Assembly (NCBI GenBank): GCA_040217575.1
Contig: JAVJPW010000001.1
Span: forward strand, 124,001-188,000
Origin: Pacificispira sp040217575
GTDB taxonomy: Bacteria > Pseudomonadota > Alphaproteobacteria > UBA8366 > Aestuariispiraceae
Direction of reading: 5' to 3'
Length of the DNA stretch: 64,000 nt
Shown here piece after piece: positions 7,870 to 16,958 of this stretch; the first letter of the stretch is position 1; every line of letters starts with the position of its first letter. The notes beneath the pieces are model-generated. The model was not told where the DNA came from and did no database searches. It worked only from the letters and a program-made list of their open reading frames with translations. A program made the translations under genes and the position numbers.

Positions 7870-8820
7870 TCACGCGCCGGCAGCCCGGGTGTCCAGGATG
7901 ACGTGGGCGGCCTGGCAGTCCTTTTCGATCTGCGCCTTCAGTTGATCCAGCCCGTCGAACTTCCGCTCCCCGCGAATGAATTCGATCAGCGCGACGCGCA
8001 TTTGCGTGTCGTAGAGGTCGCGGTCGAAGTCGAACAGATGGATTTCGAATTTTTCAGACTGTCCGTCCACCGTCGGCCGCAGGCCCAGATTCGCGACGCC
8101 GTCGCACCAAACCGTTTCGCCGACCCGGCCCGTTTCCACGCCCGCGCGCACGGCATAAACGCCATAGGCCGGGCGCACATAGTCGCCCAGATCCAGGTTT
8201 GCGGTCGGAAAGCCGATGGTCCGGCCCAGTTCCGCGCCGTGCAGGACGGGCCCGTCGATTTCAAACGGCCGGCCCAGAAGGGCCGCGGCCTGACCCGGCT
8301 GGCCATTGGCCAGATAGTCGCGAATCTTGGTCGATGAATAGATTTCCCCCGTCGCGGCGGCGACCGGTTCGACGACCATGGTTTCAAATCGGCTGTCCGC
8401 GGTCAGTGTATCGACATCACCGCCGCGTCCGCGCCCGAACTTGAAGTCATAGCCTACGACCAGGATGCCGACCCCCAGGTCGCCGACCAGAATACGGTCG
8501 ACGAATTCCGATGCCTCCAGTCCCGCAAGGGATGCATCGAAGGGGATGCTGATCAGGTGATCGACCCCCAGCGCCTGAATGTGATGGGCCTTGTTGGTAA
8601 ACGGGGTCAGCCTGAAAGGTGGATCGTCGGGCCGGAAATATGCGCGCGGATGCGGTTCGAACGTCAGGACGCCCATATCGACACCGCGGGCATGGGCCAG
8701 TGCGCCGGCCTGACCGATAACGGTCTGATGTCCGCGATGCACGCCGTCGAAATTCCCCAGCGCGATAACCGCGCCGCGATGTTCCGAGGGAAAGTCCGAA
8801 GGTGTCCGGAAAATCTGCAT
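7870..8820 (-). CDS. ribF: Bifunctional riboflavin kinase / FAD synthetase
   Basis: RibF phosphorylates riboflavin to FMN and adenylates FMN to FAD. The 316 residues include the N-terminal nucleotidyltransferase domain (about 1-180) with ALGNFDGVHRGHQ and VVGYDFKFGRGRGGD, and the C-terminal flavokinase domain with GRTIGFPTANL and GVYAV. Length is normal. An 8-base inverted repeat sits in its leader immediately before the start, but no FMN riboswitch is visible. The family call is secure. Confidence 0.96.
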   Translation of the reverse strand: MQIFRTPSDFPSEHRGAVIALGNFDGVHRGHQTVIGQAGALAHARGVDMGVLTFEPHPRAYFRPDDPPFRLTPFTNKAHHIQALGVDHLISIPFDASLAGLEASEFVDRILVGDLGVGILVVGYDFKFGRGRGGDVDTLTADSRFETMVVEPVAAATGEIYSSTKIRDYLANGQPGQAAALLGRPFEIDGPVLHGAELGRTIGFPTANLDLGDYVRPAYGVYAVRAGVETGRVGETVWCDGVANLGLRPTVDGQSEKFEIHLFDFDRDLYDTQMRVALIEFIRGERKFDGLDQLKAQIEKDCQAAHVILDTRAAGA

Positions 8821-8825
8821 TACCT

Positions 8826-8860
8826 ACGCCCGTGTGAGTGATTGAACAGTCGACGGGCGT
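8826..8860 (-). repeat. Inverted repeat in the ribF leader
   Basis: ACGCCCGT and ACGGGCGT form a perfect 8-base inverted repeat with a 19-base spacer, beginning six bases upstream of the ribF ATG. The arm nearest the start would compete with ribosome access. It may be a leader hairpin or an operator; there is no support beyond symmetry. Confidence 0.4.
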
Positions 8861-8872
8861 GAGGATAGCGCC

Positions 8873-8899
8873 CCTTGCCGGTCGGTTAAACCGGCAAGG
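8873..8899 (-). terminator. Strong hairpin after the MaoC-type gene
   Basis: CCTTGCCGGT and ACCGGCAAGG make a perfect 10-base stem with a seven-base loop, 16 bases after the 8915 stop codon on the minus strand. No T tract follows, so it could be a Rho-assisted terminator or an mRNA end stabiliser. It separates the hydratase gene from ribF. Confidence 0.55.
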
Positions 8900-8914
8900 C
8901 AGCGGTATTCGGGA

Positions 8915-9391
8915 TCAGGCGCTGGTGGACGCCTTGCGTTCTTCTTCCAGGCGGCTGCGCACCATCATCTTGGCCTGGCCGTCGCACACAAGCTTGTCGC
9001 CCACGGCTGCCGTTGTCTTGCAGATGATACGTTTCTTCTCCGGGATGATTTCCATGATGACTGCTTTGGCCGTGACCGTATCGCCGGCACGGACGGGGGC
9101 CAGGAACTTCAGATCCTGGCTCAGGTAGATGCAGCCCGGACCCGGCATTTTCATGCCAAGGACGGTGGAAATCAGGCTTGCCGTCAGCATGCCGTGGGCG
9201 ATCCGGCCCTTGAACATCGTGTCGACGGCGAATTCTTCGTTCACATGCACCGGGTTCATGTCGCCGGTCACGCCCGAAAACAGGACGATGTCCGCTTCGG
9301 TGATGGTCTTCGCAAAGACGGCGGTCATGCCGACCGACAGGTCTTCGATAAAGAACCCGTTCAGGTCCGTATGCAGACGGGGGCTATCCAT
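8915..9391 (-). CDS. MaoC-like (R)-specific enoyl-CoA hydratase, PhaJ-type
   Basis: This is a 158-residue hot-dog-fold hydratase. It has the MaoC active-site signature with catalytic Asp and His in TGDMNPVHVNEEFA (about residues 43-56), followed by F-K-G-R-I-A-H-G-M. PhaJ enzymes turn trans-2-enoyl-CoA from beta-oxidation into (R)-3-hydroxyacyl-CoA for polyhydroxyalkanoate synthesis. AGGAG precedes the ATG. Two TTGC-N3-GCA sites lie upstream, resembling PhaR operators, which supports the PHA link. No pha synthase is in the window, so a general MaoC dehydratase remains possible. Confidence 0.85.
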   Translation of the reverse strand: MDSPRLHTDLNGFFIEDLSVGMTAVFAKTITEADIVLFSGVTGDMNPVHVNEEFAVDTMFKGRIAHGMLTASLISTVLGMKMPGPGCIYLSQDLKFLAPVRAGDTVTAKAVIMEIIPEKKRIICKTTAAVGDKLVCDGQAKMMVRSRLEEERKASTSA

Positions 9392-9475
9392 GAATTTCCA
9401 CTCCTAAGACAATTTAATCCGCCGCCCGACACCGGTAATCCGCACGTATGAATGCGCCGGGGCAGCGCCCATTTG

Positions 9476-9506
9476 TTGCAGTGCAAACCTATATCTTGCG
9501 GTGCAG
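9476..9506 (-). promoter_or_regulatory. Two PhaR-like operators upstream of the PhaJ-like gene
   Basis: TTGCAGTGCAA (9476-9486) and TTGCGGTGCAG (9496-9506) are two near-identical dyads of the form TTGC-N3-GCA. Their centres are exactly 20 bases apart, two helical turns, so they would face the same side of the DNA. PhaR of Rhodobacter and Paracoccus recognises CTGC-N3-GCAG-like sites. A -10-like TATAGG lies between them on the minus strand. The symmetry is direct; the regulator is inferred. Confidence 0.55.
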
Positions 9507-9571
9507 CACGGCAAGCAGGTTGGCAAGGCATACGATGGAAATGGTCAACAAATTATTGAGATTTTTGCACT

Positions 9572-10996
9572 TTACCCCGGAATTCTGGGGTCGATTGGCG
9601 TCTGTACGGTCAGCCCAAGCGCCTCTTCCGCATGCCGCGCCAGGCCCAATAACGGGCCTTCGCCGCGCGGATGGCCGACCAGTTGCACACCGACCGGCAG
9701 GTGATTCGCGCTGAATCCGGCGGGGATGGATACTGACGGCAGGCCGGTCAGGGTGATTGCCGACACCATGGCGAGCCAGTGGACGTAATTGTCGAAACGA
9801 ACCCCGTTCACTTCATCCACCCAAAGCTTGTCCGCCGGATAGGGCGGGACGATGGCCGTCGGACACAAGAACGCGTCGAAATTCCCGTCCGACAGCAATT
9901 CGACCGCGTTTGCATGAATTTCCGCCCGGCTTCGGTACGCACCGGCAATTTGGTCCGGGGTCAGGCTGCGGCCGAATTCATAGTTCCAGATCACGTCGTC
10001 CTTCAACCGGTCGCGATGGTTTTCGTATTCGAACGACAAGGAGTTCACGAAACCGACCGCGCGGATGACGCCGAAAGTATCGATCGCGCTGGAAAAATCG
10101 GGACATGCCTCAACCAGTTCGACGCCCATGTCCTCCATGGTCTTGCAGGTTGCCTCGAACACCGCGCGCACTTCCGGGTCGACCGGGATGATGCCGCCCA
10201 GGTCCAGGCTGAAGGCAATCCGTTTGGGCGGGGCGGCCGAGCGGCAGGCGTTAAGAAATTCGCCCGGCGCCGCCGGGAAGCTGATCGGGTCGCGCGCGTC
10301 CCATCCGGCCATGCAGTCCAGCATCAGGGCCGTGTCTTCCACCGTGCGGCCCATCGGACCTTCGACGCTCATTGTGTTGAACGGGTCCTTCAGACTGCGC
10401 CGCGGCACGCGTCCCGGACTGGGGCGCAGGCCGACGACGCCACAGAAACTGGCCGGTGTGCGCAGGCTGCCGCCCAGGTCCGACCCGCTGGCAAGCCAGC
10501 ATTGTCCGGTCGCCAGTGCCACCGCCGACCCGCCGGACGACCCGGCGCAGCTTTTCGTCGTGTCCCACGGATTTCTGGTTATACCGAACAGGGAATTGAA
10601 TGTGTTCGCACCGGCCCCGAACTCGGGGGTGTTGGTCTTTCCAATCGGGATGGCGCCGGCGGATTCCAGCCGCTCCACGGAAATCGCGGACTGTTCCGGG
10701 ACATTGTCGGCATAGATCGGCGATCCGTGCGTGCAGCGAACGCCGGCCACTTCCGAAAGATCCTTTATTCCGACCGGCAGTCCCGCCAGCAGGGTGTCGC
10801 GGGACGCCGACTTCGCCTGCGTTTCCGCGCGGTCCCGGCATTGGATCACCATCGCGTTCACATCGCCGTCGACCGCTTCGATCCGCGAAAAAGCGGCGTC
10901 AATCATCTCCAGCGGCGAGACATCCCCCGCTTTCAGGCATGCAACCGCCTCGCACGCGGTCATTCGGATCAGTTCATCGGCGGGTTTCGGGGACAT
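9572..10996 (-). CDS. Amidase, amidase-signature family
   Basis: This 474-residue amidase-signature hydrolase acts through a Ser-cisSer-Lys triad. Lys is in GIKDLSE (about residue 78), the cis-Ser in the glycine-serine-rich segment CAGSSGGSA, and the nucleophile Ser in DLGGSLRTPASFCG. The family cleaves amides such as short aliphatic or aryl amides. GatA is unlikely because gatB and gatC are absent and the C-terminus reads like free-standing amidases (HLPVGVQLVG). It is a single gene between the hydratase and the divergent CobW gene. Substrate unknown. Confidence 0.92.
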   Translation of the reverse strand: MSPKPADELIRMTACEAVACLKAGDVSPLEMIDAAFSRIEAVDGDVNAMVIQCRDRAETQAKSASRDTLLAGLPVGIKDLSEVAGVRCTHGSPIYADNVPEQSAISVERLESAGAIPIGKTNTPEFGAGANTFNSLFGITRNPWDTTKSCAGSSGGSAVALATGQCWLASGSDLGGSLRTPASFCGVVGLRPSPGRVPRRSLKDPFNTMSVEGPMGRTVEDTALMLDCMAGWDARDPISFPAAPGEFLNACRSAAPPKRIAFSLDLGGIIPVDPEVRAVFEATCKTMEDMGVELVEACPDFSSAIDTFGVIRAVGFVNSLSFEYENHRDRLKDDVIWNYEFGRSLTPDQIAGAYRSRAEIHANAVELLSDGNFDAFLCPTAIVPPYPADKLWVDEVNGVRFDNYVHWLAMVSAITLTGLPSVSIPAGFSANHLPVGVQLVGHPRGEGPLLGLARHAEEALGLTVQTPIDPRIPG

Positions 10997-11075
10997 GGAT
11001 AGGGGTTCCTCATTGATGTTTCCTAAATCCGAGCCTACACGGGGTCCGACTGCGTTGACCAGAAGGTGAGGGACG

Positions 11076-12140
11076 ATGACCGAAGAAAGTCAAAATCCGG
11101 CCGAAAGCGATCCCGGACTGGACCGGATACCGGTCAGTGTCCTGACGGGTTTTCTGGGGTCCGGCAAGACGACGGTCCTGAACCGATTGCTAAAACGCCC
11201 GGCGATGGGACAGACGGCCGTCGTCATCAATGAATTCGGGGAGGTCGGGATCGACAACCTTCTGGTCGAAACCGCCAGCGAGGATATGGTCGTCATGGAT
11301 TCCGGGTGCCTGTGCTGCACGATCCGGGGGGACCTGATCGAAACTCTGCGCGACCTTGTTCGCCGTCGCTGGCGCGGGGAGGTGCCGAAGTTCGAACGGC
11401 TGATGGTCGAAACGACGGGTCTGGCGGACCCGGCGCCGATTCTGCACACATTGATGACGGACCCGGTGATTTCCGCGCGCTATCGTCTGGACGGGGTGAT
11501 CGCCACGGTCGACGCAGCAAACGGGGCGGCGACCCTGGACGCCCAGATAGAGGCGGTGAAACAGGCTGCGGTCGCCGACCGTATCCTGCTTACCAAAACG
11601 GATATCGAACCGGATACGTCTTATTTGCGAAACCGGCTGGCGGCAATCAACCCGGCGGCGCCGGTCATGACCCCGATCCAGGGGGATGTGGACCCGGGCG
11701 CGTTGTTCGGGGCGGGCCTTTATGACCCGGCGACGAAACACCCAGATGTCGCGGGCTGGCTGAAGGAAGAAGCCTATCAGGAAGGCCATGGTCATCACCA
11801 CGGCCATGACCACCATCACGACCCGAACCGGCATGACGACCGCATCCGGTCCTTTGTCATACGTCACGAGGGTGCCGTCGACTGGGACCGGTTCGTCGAC
11901 TGGATCGAAGCGATCATTTCGACCCACGGCGCGAACATCCTGCGGATGAAGGGTATATTACGGGTCAAGGATATCGATGGGCCCGTTGCCGTCCACGGCG
12001 TTCAGCACGTGTTTCACCCGCCGGCCATGCTGCCGTCCTGGGACGGGATCGATGAGACGTCGTCCCGGATCGTCATGATCACGCGCGATATCAACAAGGA
12101 TCCGGTTGAAAAGATGTTCCGCGCATTCGTCGCGGACTGA
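11076..12140 (+). CDS. CobW/COG0523-type GTP-binding metal chaperone
   Basis: This is a 354-residue G3E GTPase. Walker A is GFLGSGKTT (25-33), the metal-binding CxCC motif is GCLCC (77-81), and the CobW C-terminal domain follows. A His-rich linker (HGHHHGHDHHHDPNRHDD, about 238-255) lies between the GTPase and C-terminal domains. Such proteins (ZNG1/YeiR/CobW) insert or store zinc or cobalt. No cobN or nitrile hydratase gene is adjacent, and no Zur box was recognised in the 79-base spacer, so the target metal is open. Zinc is the likeliest guess from the His-rich loop. Confidence 0.9.
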   Translation: MTEESQNPAESDPGLDRIPVSVLTGFLGSGKTTVLNRLLKRPAMGQTAVVINEFGEVGIDNLLVETASEDMVVMDSGCLCCTIRGDLIETLRDLVRRRWRGEVPKFERLMVETTGLADPAPILHTLMTDPVISARYRLDGVIATVDAANGAATLDAQIEAVKQAAVADRILLTKTDIEPDTSYLRNRLAAINPAAPVMTPIQGDVDPGALFGAGLYDPATKHPDVAGWLKEEAYQEGHGHHHGHDHHHDPNRHDDRIRSFVIRHEGAVDWDRFVDWIEAIISTHGANILRMKGILRVKDIDGPVAVHGVQHVFHPPAMLPSWDGIDETSSRIVMITRDINKDPVEKMFRAFVAD

Positions 12141-12149
12141 CCGCGGCCC

Positions 12150-12983
12150 CTAAAGCGCGGCCAGCACGCGCTTCTGATCCTGCGCCAGACCGGCCAGCAT
12201 CTGTTCCAGTTGCGAAAGGCTGGCCGCATCATAGCGTTGTTCAAGGCGCTGACGGCTTTCAACATCATACAGCGCTTCGGCCAGTTCGCGGTACAGTGCG
12301 GACATCAGCTTGTGAAATTCCATATCGCCGAAATGCCACGCCTTTTCCGCTTCGGATTTGGCGGCAGGCATGGTCCGGTCGAAAAAGCTGATCATCCAGT
12401 CCCGGCGTTTTGCACAATCCAGAAAATACCGGCTGATATAGATCAGGATGTCGTTGACCAGAATCCGGGCGACGGGCCGTTCATGCAGGCGGTCCCAGTC
12501 CATCGAATCGCCTTCGCGGGCGCTGATGTTTTCCACCATTTCCCGTGCGCGGTTCTCATATTCCTCGAAGAGTTCGGGGCCGACCATCTGGTGCATCGCC
12601 TGGGTGAAGGCGGGGATGATTCGCCGGGACAGGGTCTTGTTCGGGACCGGGTCTTCGCCGCGTTCCGGCAGCAGGTGGACGAAACGGGCTACAACCAGCC
12701 GTTCCAGCGGGAATTTCCGCATGCGGGCATAAAACGCTTCTTCAAACTGGTGCTGCAGGCCGGCCCAGGTGCTTTCGCACAGGCTATGGACCGATTTGTC
12801 ACCCTTGATCGACACTTCATCCAGGACGCCTTGCACATCATGCGGCGCCAGCATGCCGTTCCCGCGCGCGGCGTGGTCGGCCAGTCGTGCGCCGATCTTC
12901 TCGGCAACCAGTTCGGCGATCTTTTCGGCGAACGCGCCCAGTTTTTCGGCTCCGCCGGACGATCCCCCCTGTTGTTCCGCCAT
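12150..12983 (-). CDS. Conserved-looking hypothetical protein
   Basis: I do not recognise this 277-residue cytosolic protein. It has a Gly/Ser-rich start, then an alpha-helical body with many acidic and basic residues (EEYENRAREMVENISAREG around 150-170) and a coiled-coil-like C-terminus (ESRQRLEQRYDAASLSQLEQMLAGL). There is no signal peptide or membrane segment. The ATG at 12983 is chosen because AAAAGGAAA lies about ten bases before it; an in-frame start 21 codons upstream has no such site. It is convergent with the CobW gene (nine bases apart) and divergent from nadE. Codon use matches the neighbours, so it is a native gene. Confidence 0.8.
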   Translation of the reverse strand: MAEQQGGSSGGAEKLGAFAEKIAELVAEKIGARLADHAARGNGMLAPHDVQGVLDEVSIKGDKSVHSLCESTWAGLQHQFEEAFYARMRKFPLERLVVARFVHLLPERGEDPVPNKTLSRRIIPAFTQAMHQMVGPELFEEYENRAREMVENISAREGDSMDWDRLHERPVARILVNDILIYISRYFLDCAKRRDWMISFFDRTMPAAKSEAEKAWHFGDMEFHKLMSALYRELAEALYDVESRQRLEQRYDAASLSQLEQMLAGLAQDQKRVLAAL

Positions 12984-13115
12984 ACGCAAGGTTTCCTTTT
13001 GCCTTGTTTCTCCGTTACGTATCGCCTTAGCGGGACTTGATTTCAAGTAATGAGACCAAGATAGTCTTCACCGACCGGGCGGCGTGGCGCCGCCCATTCA
13101 AAGGATCCGTACCCG

Positions 13116-14798
13116 ATGACCGAACGCCTTGCCGTTGCCCTTGCCCAATTGAATCCGACGGTGGGGGACATTGCGGGCAATGCCGACAAGGTCCGTGCAG
13201 CCCGGGCGCGGGCGGCGGAAATGGGCGCGGATGTGCTGATGCTGTCGGAACTTTTCCTGGCCGGATATCAGCCGGAAGACCTGGTGCTGAAGCCATTCTT
13301 TCTGGATAAACTGGAAGAGGCCGCGTCCGCGCTTGCAGCGGAAACGGCGGATGGCGGACCGTCCGTCCTGTTGCCGACACCATGGCGGGCAAAGAATGGC
13401 ACGGACCGGCCCATCAATGCCGTCCTGTACCTTTCCGGCGGCAGGATAGAGACCGTGCGCGCCAAGTGCGACCTGCCGAACTACGGTGTCTTCGACGAAA
13501 AGCGCGTGTTCCAGCCGGGCGCCATGCCGGGGCCGATCGAAATTTGCGGCGTGCCGGTGGGTGTGCCGATTTGCGAGGATATCTGGACCCCCGACGTGGT
13601 GGAGTGTCTGGAGGAGTCGGGGGCCGAAATCCTGCTGGTCCCGAACGGAAGCCCTTATGAGGACGGCAAGGATGATGTTCGCCTGAACCTGGCCGTGGCG
13701 CGGGTAACGGAAAGCGGCCTGCCGCTGGTCTATCTGAACCAGGTCGGCGGACAGGATGAACTTGTCTATGACGGTGCGTCGTTCGTGCTGAATCCCGGCG
13801 GGGAACTGGCTTTGCAGATGTCGGCGTTTCAGGAACAGATCAGTCTGGCCGTCTTCACCCGCACGATGAACGGCTGGACCTGTGATGTCGGCGCCCGCGT
13901 GGCACAGCCTGACCGGATGGAGAGCATCTATCGCGCAATGGTCCTGGGGCTTCGGGACTATGTCGGCAAGAACGGGTTCCCCGGCATCGTGATCGGCATG
14001 TCCGGCGGGATCGACAGCGCCCTGTCCGCCGCCGTTGCGGTCGATGCGCTGGGCCCCGATGCCGTTCATTGCGTGATGATGCCGTCCCCCTATACCAGCA
14101 ATGACAGTCTGGAGGATGCGGCTGCCGCCTGCGGCATGCTGGGTGTGCGCCTGGACGAGGTGAATATCGGCCCCGCGATGGATGCCTTCGGCGGCATGCT
14201 GGAAGGAATCTTCGGCGTCACCGAAAGCGGCATCACAGAAGAAAACATCCAGTCCCGGTCGCGGGGTCTGGTGCTGATGGCGATTTCCAACAAACAGGGT
14301 CGCATGGTGCTGACGACCGGCAACAAATCGGAAATGTCGACAGGCTATGCAACGCTATACGGCGACATGTGCGGCGGCTATTCCGTCTTGAAGGACATTT
14401 ACAAATCCGACGTCTTCAGGCTCTCGCAATGGCGCAACCAGGACCTTTCGGTAACGGACGACCCCCTATTGAAGGGGCCGGCGGGCGCGGTGATGCCGGA
14501 CCGTATCATCACCAAGCCCCCGTCGGCGGAACTGAAGCCCGATCAGAAGGATTCCGACAGTCTGCCGGACTATGATCAGTTGGATGACATCCTGCATTGC
14601 CTGATCGAAAAGGAAATGTCGGTCGCCGACATCGCCGCGCGCGGCCACGCGCCGGAACTGGTACAGCGCGTCTGGCGCATGCTGGATACGGCAGAATACA
14701 AGCGCCGTCAGGCACCGCCCGGCGTCAAGATAACGGCACGGTCGTTCGGGCGCGAACGCCGCTATCCCATAACCAACGCATTTCGGAAGATCTTGTGA
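13116..14798 (+). CDS. nadE: Glutamine-dependent NAD+ synthetase
   Basis: NadE carries out the last step of NAD synthesis, amidating deamido-NAD with ammonia released from glutamine. The 560-residue two-domain form has an N-terminal nitrilase-type glutaminase with catalytic Glu45 (LSELFLAGY), Lys117 (RAKCDLPNYGVFDEKR) and Cys153 (VPICEDIW). The C-terminal synthetase has the PP-loop GMSGGIDSA near residue 290 and TTGNKSE. AAAGGAT precedes the start. It is a single gene, divergent from the hypothetical gene upstream and convergent with aat. Confidence 0.97.
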   Translation: MTERLAVALAQLNPTVGDIAGNADKVRAARARAAEMGADVLMLSELFLAGYQPEDLVLKPFFLDKLEEAASALAAETADGGPSVLLPTPWRAKNGTDRPINAVLYLSGGRIETVRAKCDLPNYGVFDEKRVFQPGAMPGPIEICGVPVGVPICEDIWTPDVVECLEESGAEILLVPNGSPYEDGKDDVRLNLAVARVTESGLPLVYLNQVGGQDELVYDGASFVLNPGGELALQMSAFQEQISLAVFTRTMNGWTCDVGARVAQPDRMESIYRAMVLGLRDYVGKNGFPGIVIGMSGGIDSALSAAVAVDALGPDAVHCVMMPSPYTSNDSLEDAAAACGMLGVRLDEVNIGPAMDAFGGMLEGIFGVTESGITEENIQSRSRGLVLMAISNKQGRMVLTTGNKSEMSTGYATLYGDMCGGYSVLKDIYKSDVFRLSQWRNQDLSVTDDPLLKGPAGAVMPDRIITKPPSAELKPDQKDSDSLPDYDQLDDILHCLIEKEMSVADIAARGHAPELVQRVWRMLDTAEYKRRQAPPGVKITARSFGRERRYPITNAFRKIL

Positions 14799-14888
14799 TT
14801 TGGCGACTGGGATGCGTGATGAAATGAAGGGGGTGCGGTTGAAATCAAATCTGTCCGCCCCGCCTCGGGGACGGTCCGTCTGACGCCG

Positions 14889-15539
14889 TCAGGCCGGTTC
14901 GGATTCCAGATAGCGCAGCATTTCCCCGTCTTCGTAACCACGGTAGAAATCCGCCGATTCCTTGAGCGCGTCCGACAAAAGGTTGCGATAGTCGCTGCGC
15001 GGTATCTCCTGTGCGCCGAACCGTTGCAGATGTTTGGTCACGAATTGTGTGTCCAGAAGTCGGAAACCGGAATAGGTCAGGCGTGCCACCAGATGGCACA
15101 GCGCGATTTTGCTGGTGTCCCGGTCGCGGCTGAACATGCTTTCGCCGAAAAACGCGCTGCCCAGTGTGACGCCATACAGGCCGCCCACCAGACGGTCATT
15201 GTCCCAGACTTCGACCGAATGGGCGTGCTGCATGCGAAAGAGGGCGGTGTAAAGGGTCAGGATCTTGTCGTTGATCCATGTCCGCGGGCGCCGGTCCGAT
15301 TCTTCGGCACATCCGTCCATGACGCCTTCGAAATCGCGGTCGAACGTGACGCGATACCGGTTTGACCGGATTGTTTTCTTCAACCGCCGTGGAACATGAA
15401 AGGCGTCCAGCGGGATTACGCCGCGAATGCGCGGGTCGATCCAGAACAGATCCGGGTCGTCCCGGTCCTCCGCCATGGGGAAAACGCCGATCGCATAGGC
15501 CCGAAGGAGCATATCCGGTGTTAGATCAAGCGGTTCCAT
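14889..15539 (-). CDS. aat: Leucyl/phenylalanyl-tRNA-protein transferase
   Basis: Aat adds Leu or Phe to proteins with N-terminal Arg or Lys, marking them for ClpS/ClpAP degradation. The 216 residues show family landmarks: LLRAYAIGVFPMAEDRD near the start, FWIDPRIRGVIPL, the VEVWDNDRLVGGLYGVTLG core, and FFGESMFSRDRDTSKIAL. It follows accC by about 50 bases in the same direction, an association common in alphaproteobacteria, so it probably ends the aroQ-accB-accC-aat transcription unit. Confidence 0.96.
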   Translation of the reverse strand: MEPLDLTPDMLLRAYAIGVFPMAEDRDDPDLFWIDPRIRGVIPLDAFHVPRRLKKTIRSNRYRVTFDRDFEGVMDGCAEESDRRPRTWINDKILTLYTALFRMQHAHSVEVWDNDRLVGGLYGVTLGSAFFGESMFSRDRDTSKIALCHLVARLTYSGFRLLDTQFVTKHLQRFGAQEIPRSDYRNLLSDALKESADFYRGYEDGEMLRYLESEPA

Positions 15540-15590
15540 GGTGGTATCGACGCGACCTCCGTCCCTTGAACTGCTTTTGTGCCGACCCTT

Positions 15591-16934
15591 CTATTTCTTC
15601 AGGCCCATCCACTTTTCAAGCCAGTGGATGTCGTAGTTTCCATCAATAAAGGGTCTTTCAGCAATGATTTTCTGGTGAAGTGGGATCGTCGTTTCGATTC
15701 CGCCGATCACATATTCGTCCAGCGCGCGCCGCAGACGCATCAGGCATTCGTTGCGGTTCGCGCCGTGGACCACCAGCTTCGATACCAGGCTGTCGTAATA
15801 GGGCGGGACGCGATAGCCGGAATAAATCTGGCTGTCGACGCGCACGCCAAGTCCGCCCGGCGCGTGATAGTCGGTGATCTGACCCGGTGTCGGCATGAAT
15901 GTTTCAGGATGTTCCGCGGTCACCCGGCATTCGATGGCGTGACCGGAAAATTCAATCATGTCCTGCGTCAGCGTCAATGGTACGCCGGCTGCGACTTTAA
16001 TCTGTTCGCGGACAAGGTCGATCCCGCAGACCATTTCCGAAATCGGATGTTCGACCTGAAGCCGGGTGTTCATTTCGATGAAAAAGAACTCGCCGTCTTC
16101 GTACAGGAACTCAATCGTCCCGGCACCGCGATACCCCATGTCGCCCACGGCCTTGTTGACCGTATCTCCGATCGACTTTCGCTGTGCGGCGTTCAGCGCG
16201 GGGGACGGGGCTTCTTCGATAACCTTCTGGTGCCGACGCTGGATCGAACAGTCCCGTTCGCCCAGGTTGATGCATTTCCCCTTGCCGTCACCCAGGACCT
16301 GAACTTCGATATGCCGGGGTTTGCCAAGGTAGCGTTCCATATAGACCGTGTCGTCGCCGAACGCGGCCTTTGCCTCCGTCCGGCAGATGCCCCAGGCCTG
16401 GACCACTTCTTCCAGCTTGTTGGCGACCTTCATGCCGCGCCCGCCGCCGCCGGACGCCGCCTTGATGATCAGCGGAAACCCGATTTCCTTGGCAAGCTTC
16501 AGGGCTTCTTCTTCGGTATCCACCGAACCGTCGGAACCGGGGACCACGGGTATGCCGAAACGTTTTGCCGCATCTTTGGCCGCAACCTTGTCGCCCATGG
16601 TGCGGATATGGTCCGGCGTCGGGCCGATGAAGGCCATGCCGTGGTCTTCCACCATTTCCGCAAAGCGCGCGTTTTCCGAGAGGAACCCGACACCGGGATG
16701 GATCGCGTCCGCCCGGGTCAGCGTCGCCGCCGTCAGGATCGCGGGGATGTTCAGATAGCTGTCCTTCGGGGCAGGCGGACCGATACAGATCGCCTCATCC
16801 GCAAGGCGCACATGCATCGCGTCCGCGTCGGCGGTGGAATGGACCGCCACAGTCTGGATGCCCATTTCCTTGCACGCCCTGTGGATGCGAAGGGCGATCT
16901 CGCCACGGTTGGCAATCAGGATTTTTTCGAACAT
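15591..16934 (-). CDS. accC: Acetyl-CoA carboxylase biotin carboxylase subunit
   Basis: AccC carboxylates the biotin on AccB using ATP and bicarbonate, the first half of malonyl-CoA synthesis. The 447-residue ATP-grasp protein starts MFEKILIANRGEIALRI and contains the Gly-rich ATP loop ASGGGGRGMKV, the YLGKPRHIEVQVLGD segment, ERDCSIQRRHQKVIEEAPSP, and the EMNTRLQVEHP catalytic motif. It lies 24 bases after accB. All key residues appear intact and the length is normal. Confidence 0.98.
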   Translation of the reverse strand: MFEKILIANRGEIALRIHRACKEMGIQTVAVHSTADADAMHVRLADEAICIGPPAPKDSYLNIPAILTAATLTRADAIHPGVGFLSENARFAEMVEDHGMAFIGPTPDHIRTMGDKVAAKDAAKRFGIPVVPGSDGSVDTEEEALKLAKEIGFPLIIKAASGGGGRGMKVANKLEEVVQAWGICRTEAKAAFGDDTVYMERYLGKPRHIEVQVLGDGKGKCINLGERDCSIQRRHQKVIEEAPSPALNAAQRKSIGDTVNKAVGDMGYRGAGTIEFLYEDGEFFFIEMNTRLQVEHPISEMVCGIDLVREQIKVAAGVPLTLTQDMIEFSGHAIECRVTAEHPETFMPTPGQITDYHAPGGLGVRVDSQIYSGYRVPPYYDSLVSKLVVHGANRNECLMRLRRALDEYVIGGIETTIPLHQKIIAERPFIDGNYDIHWLEKWMGLKK

Positions 16935-16958
16935 GCCGCGCCTGCCGACCGATAAGGA

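Noticed and set aside
8821..8914. FMN riboswitch in the ribF leader
   Set aside because: The leader has only a single inverted repeat and about 94 bases; the conserved RFN element sequences are not seen.
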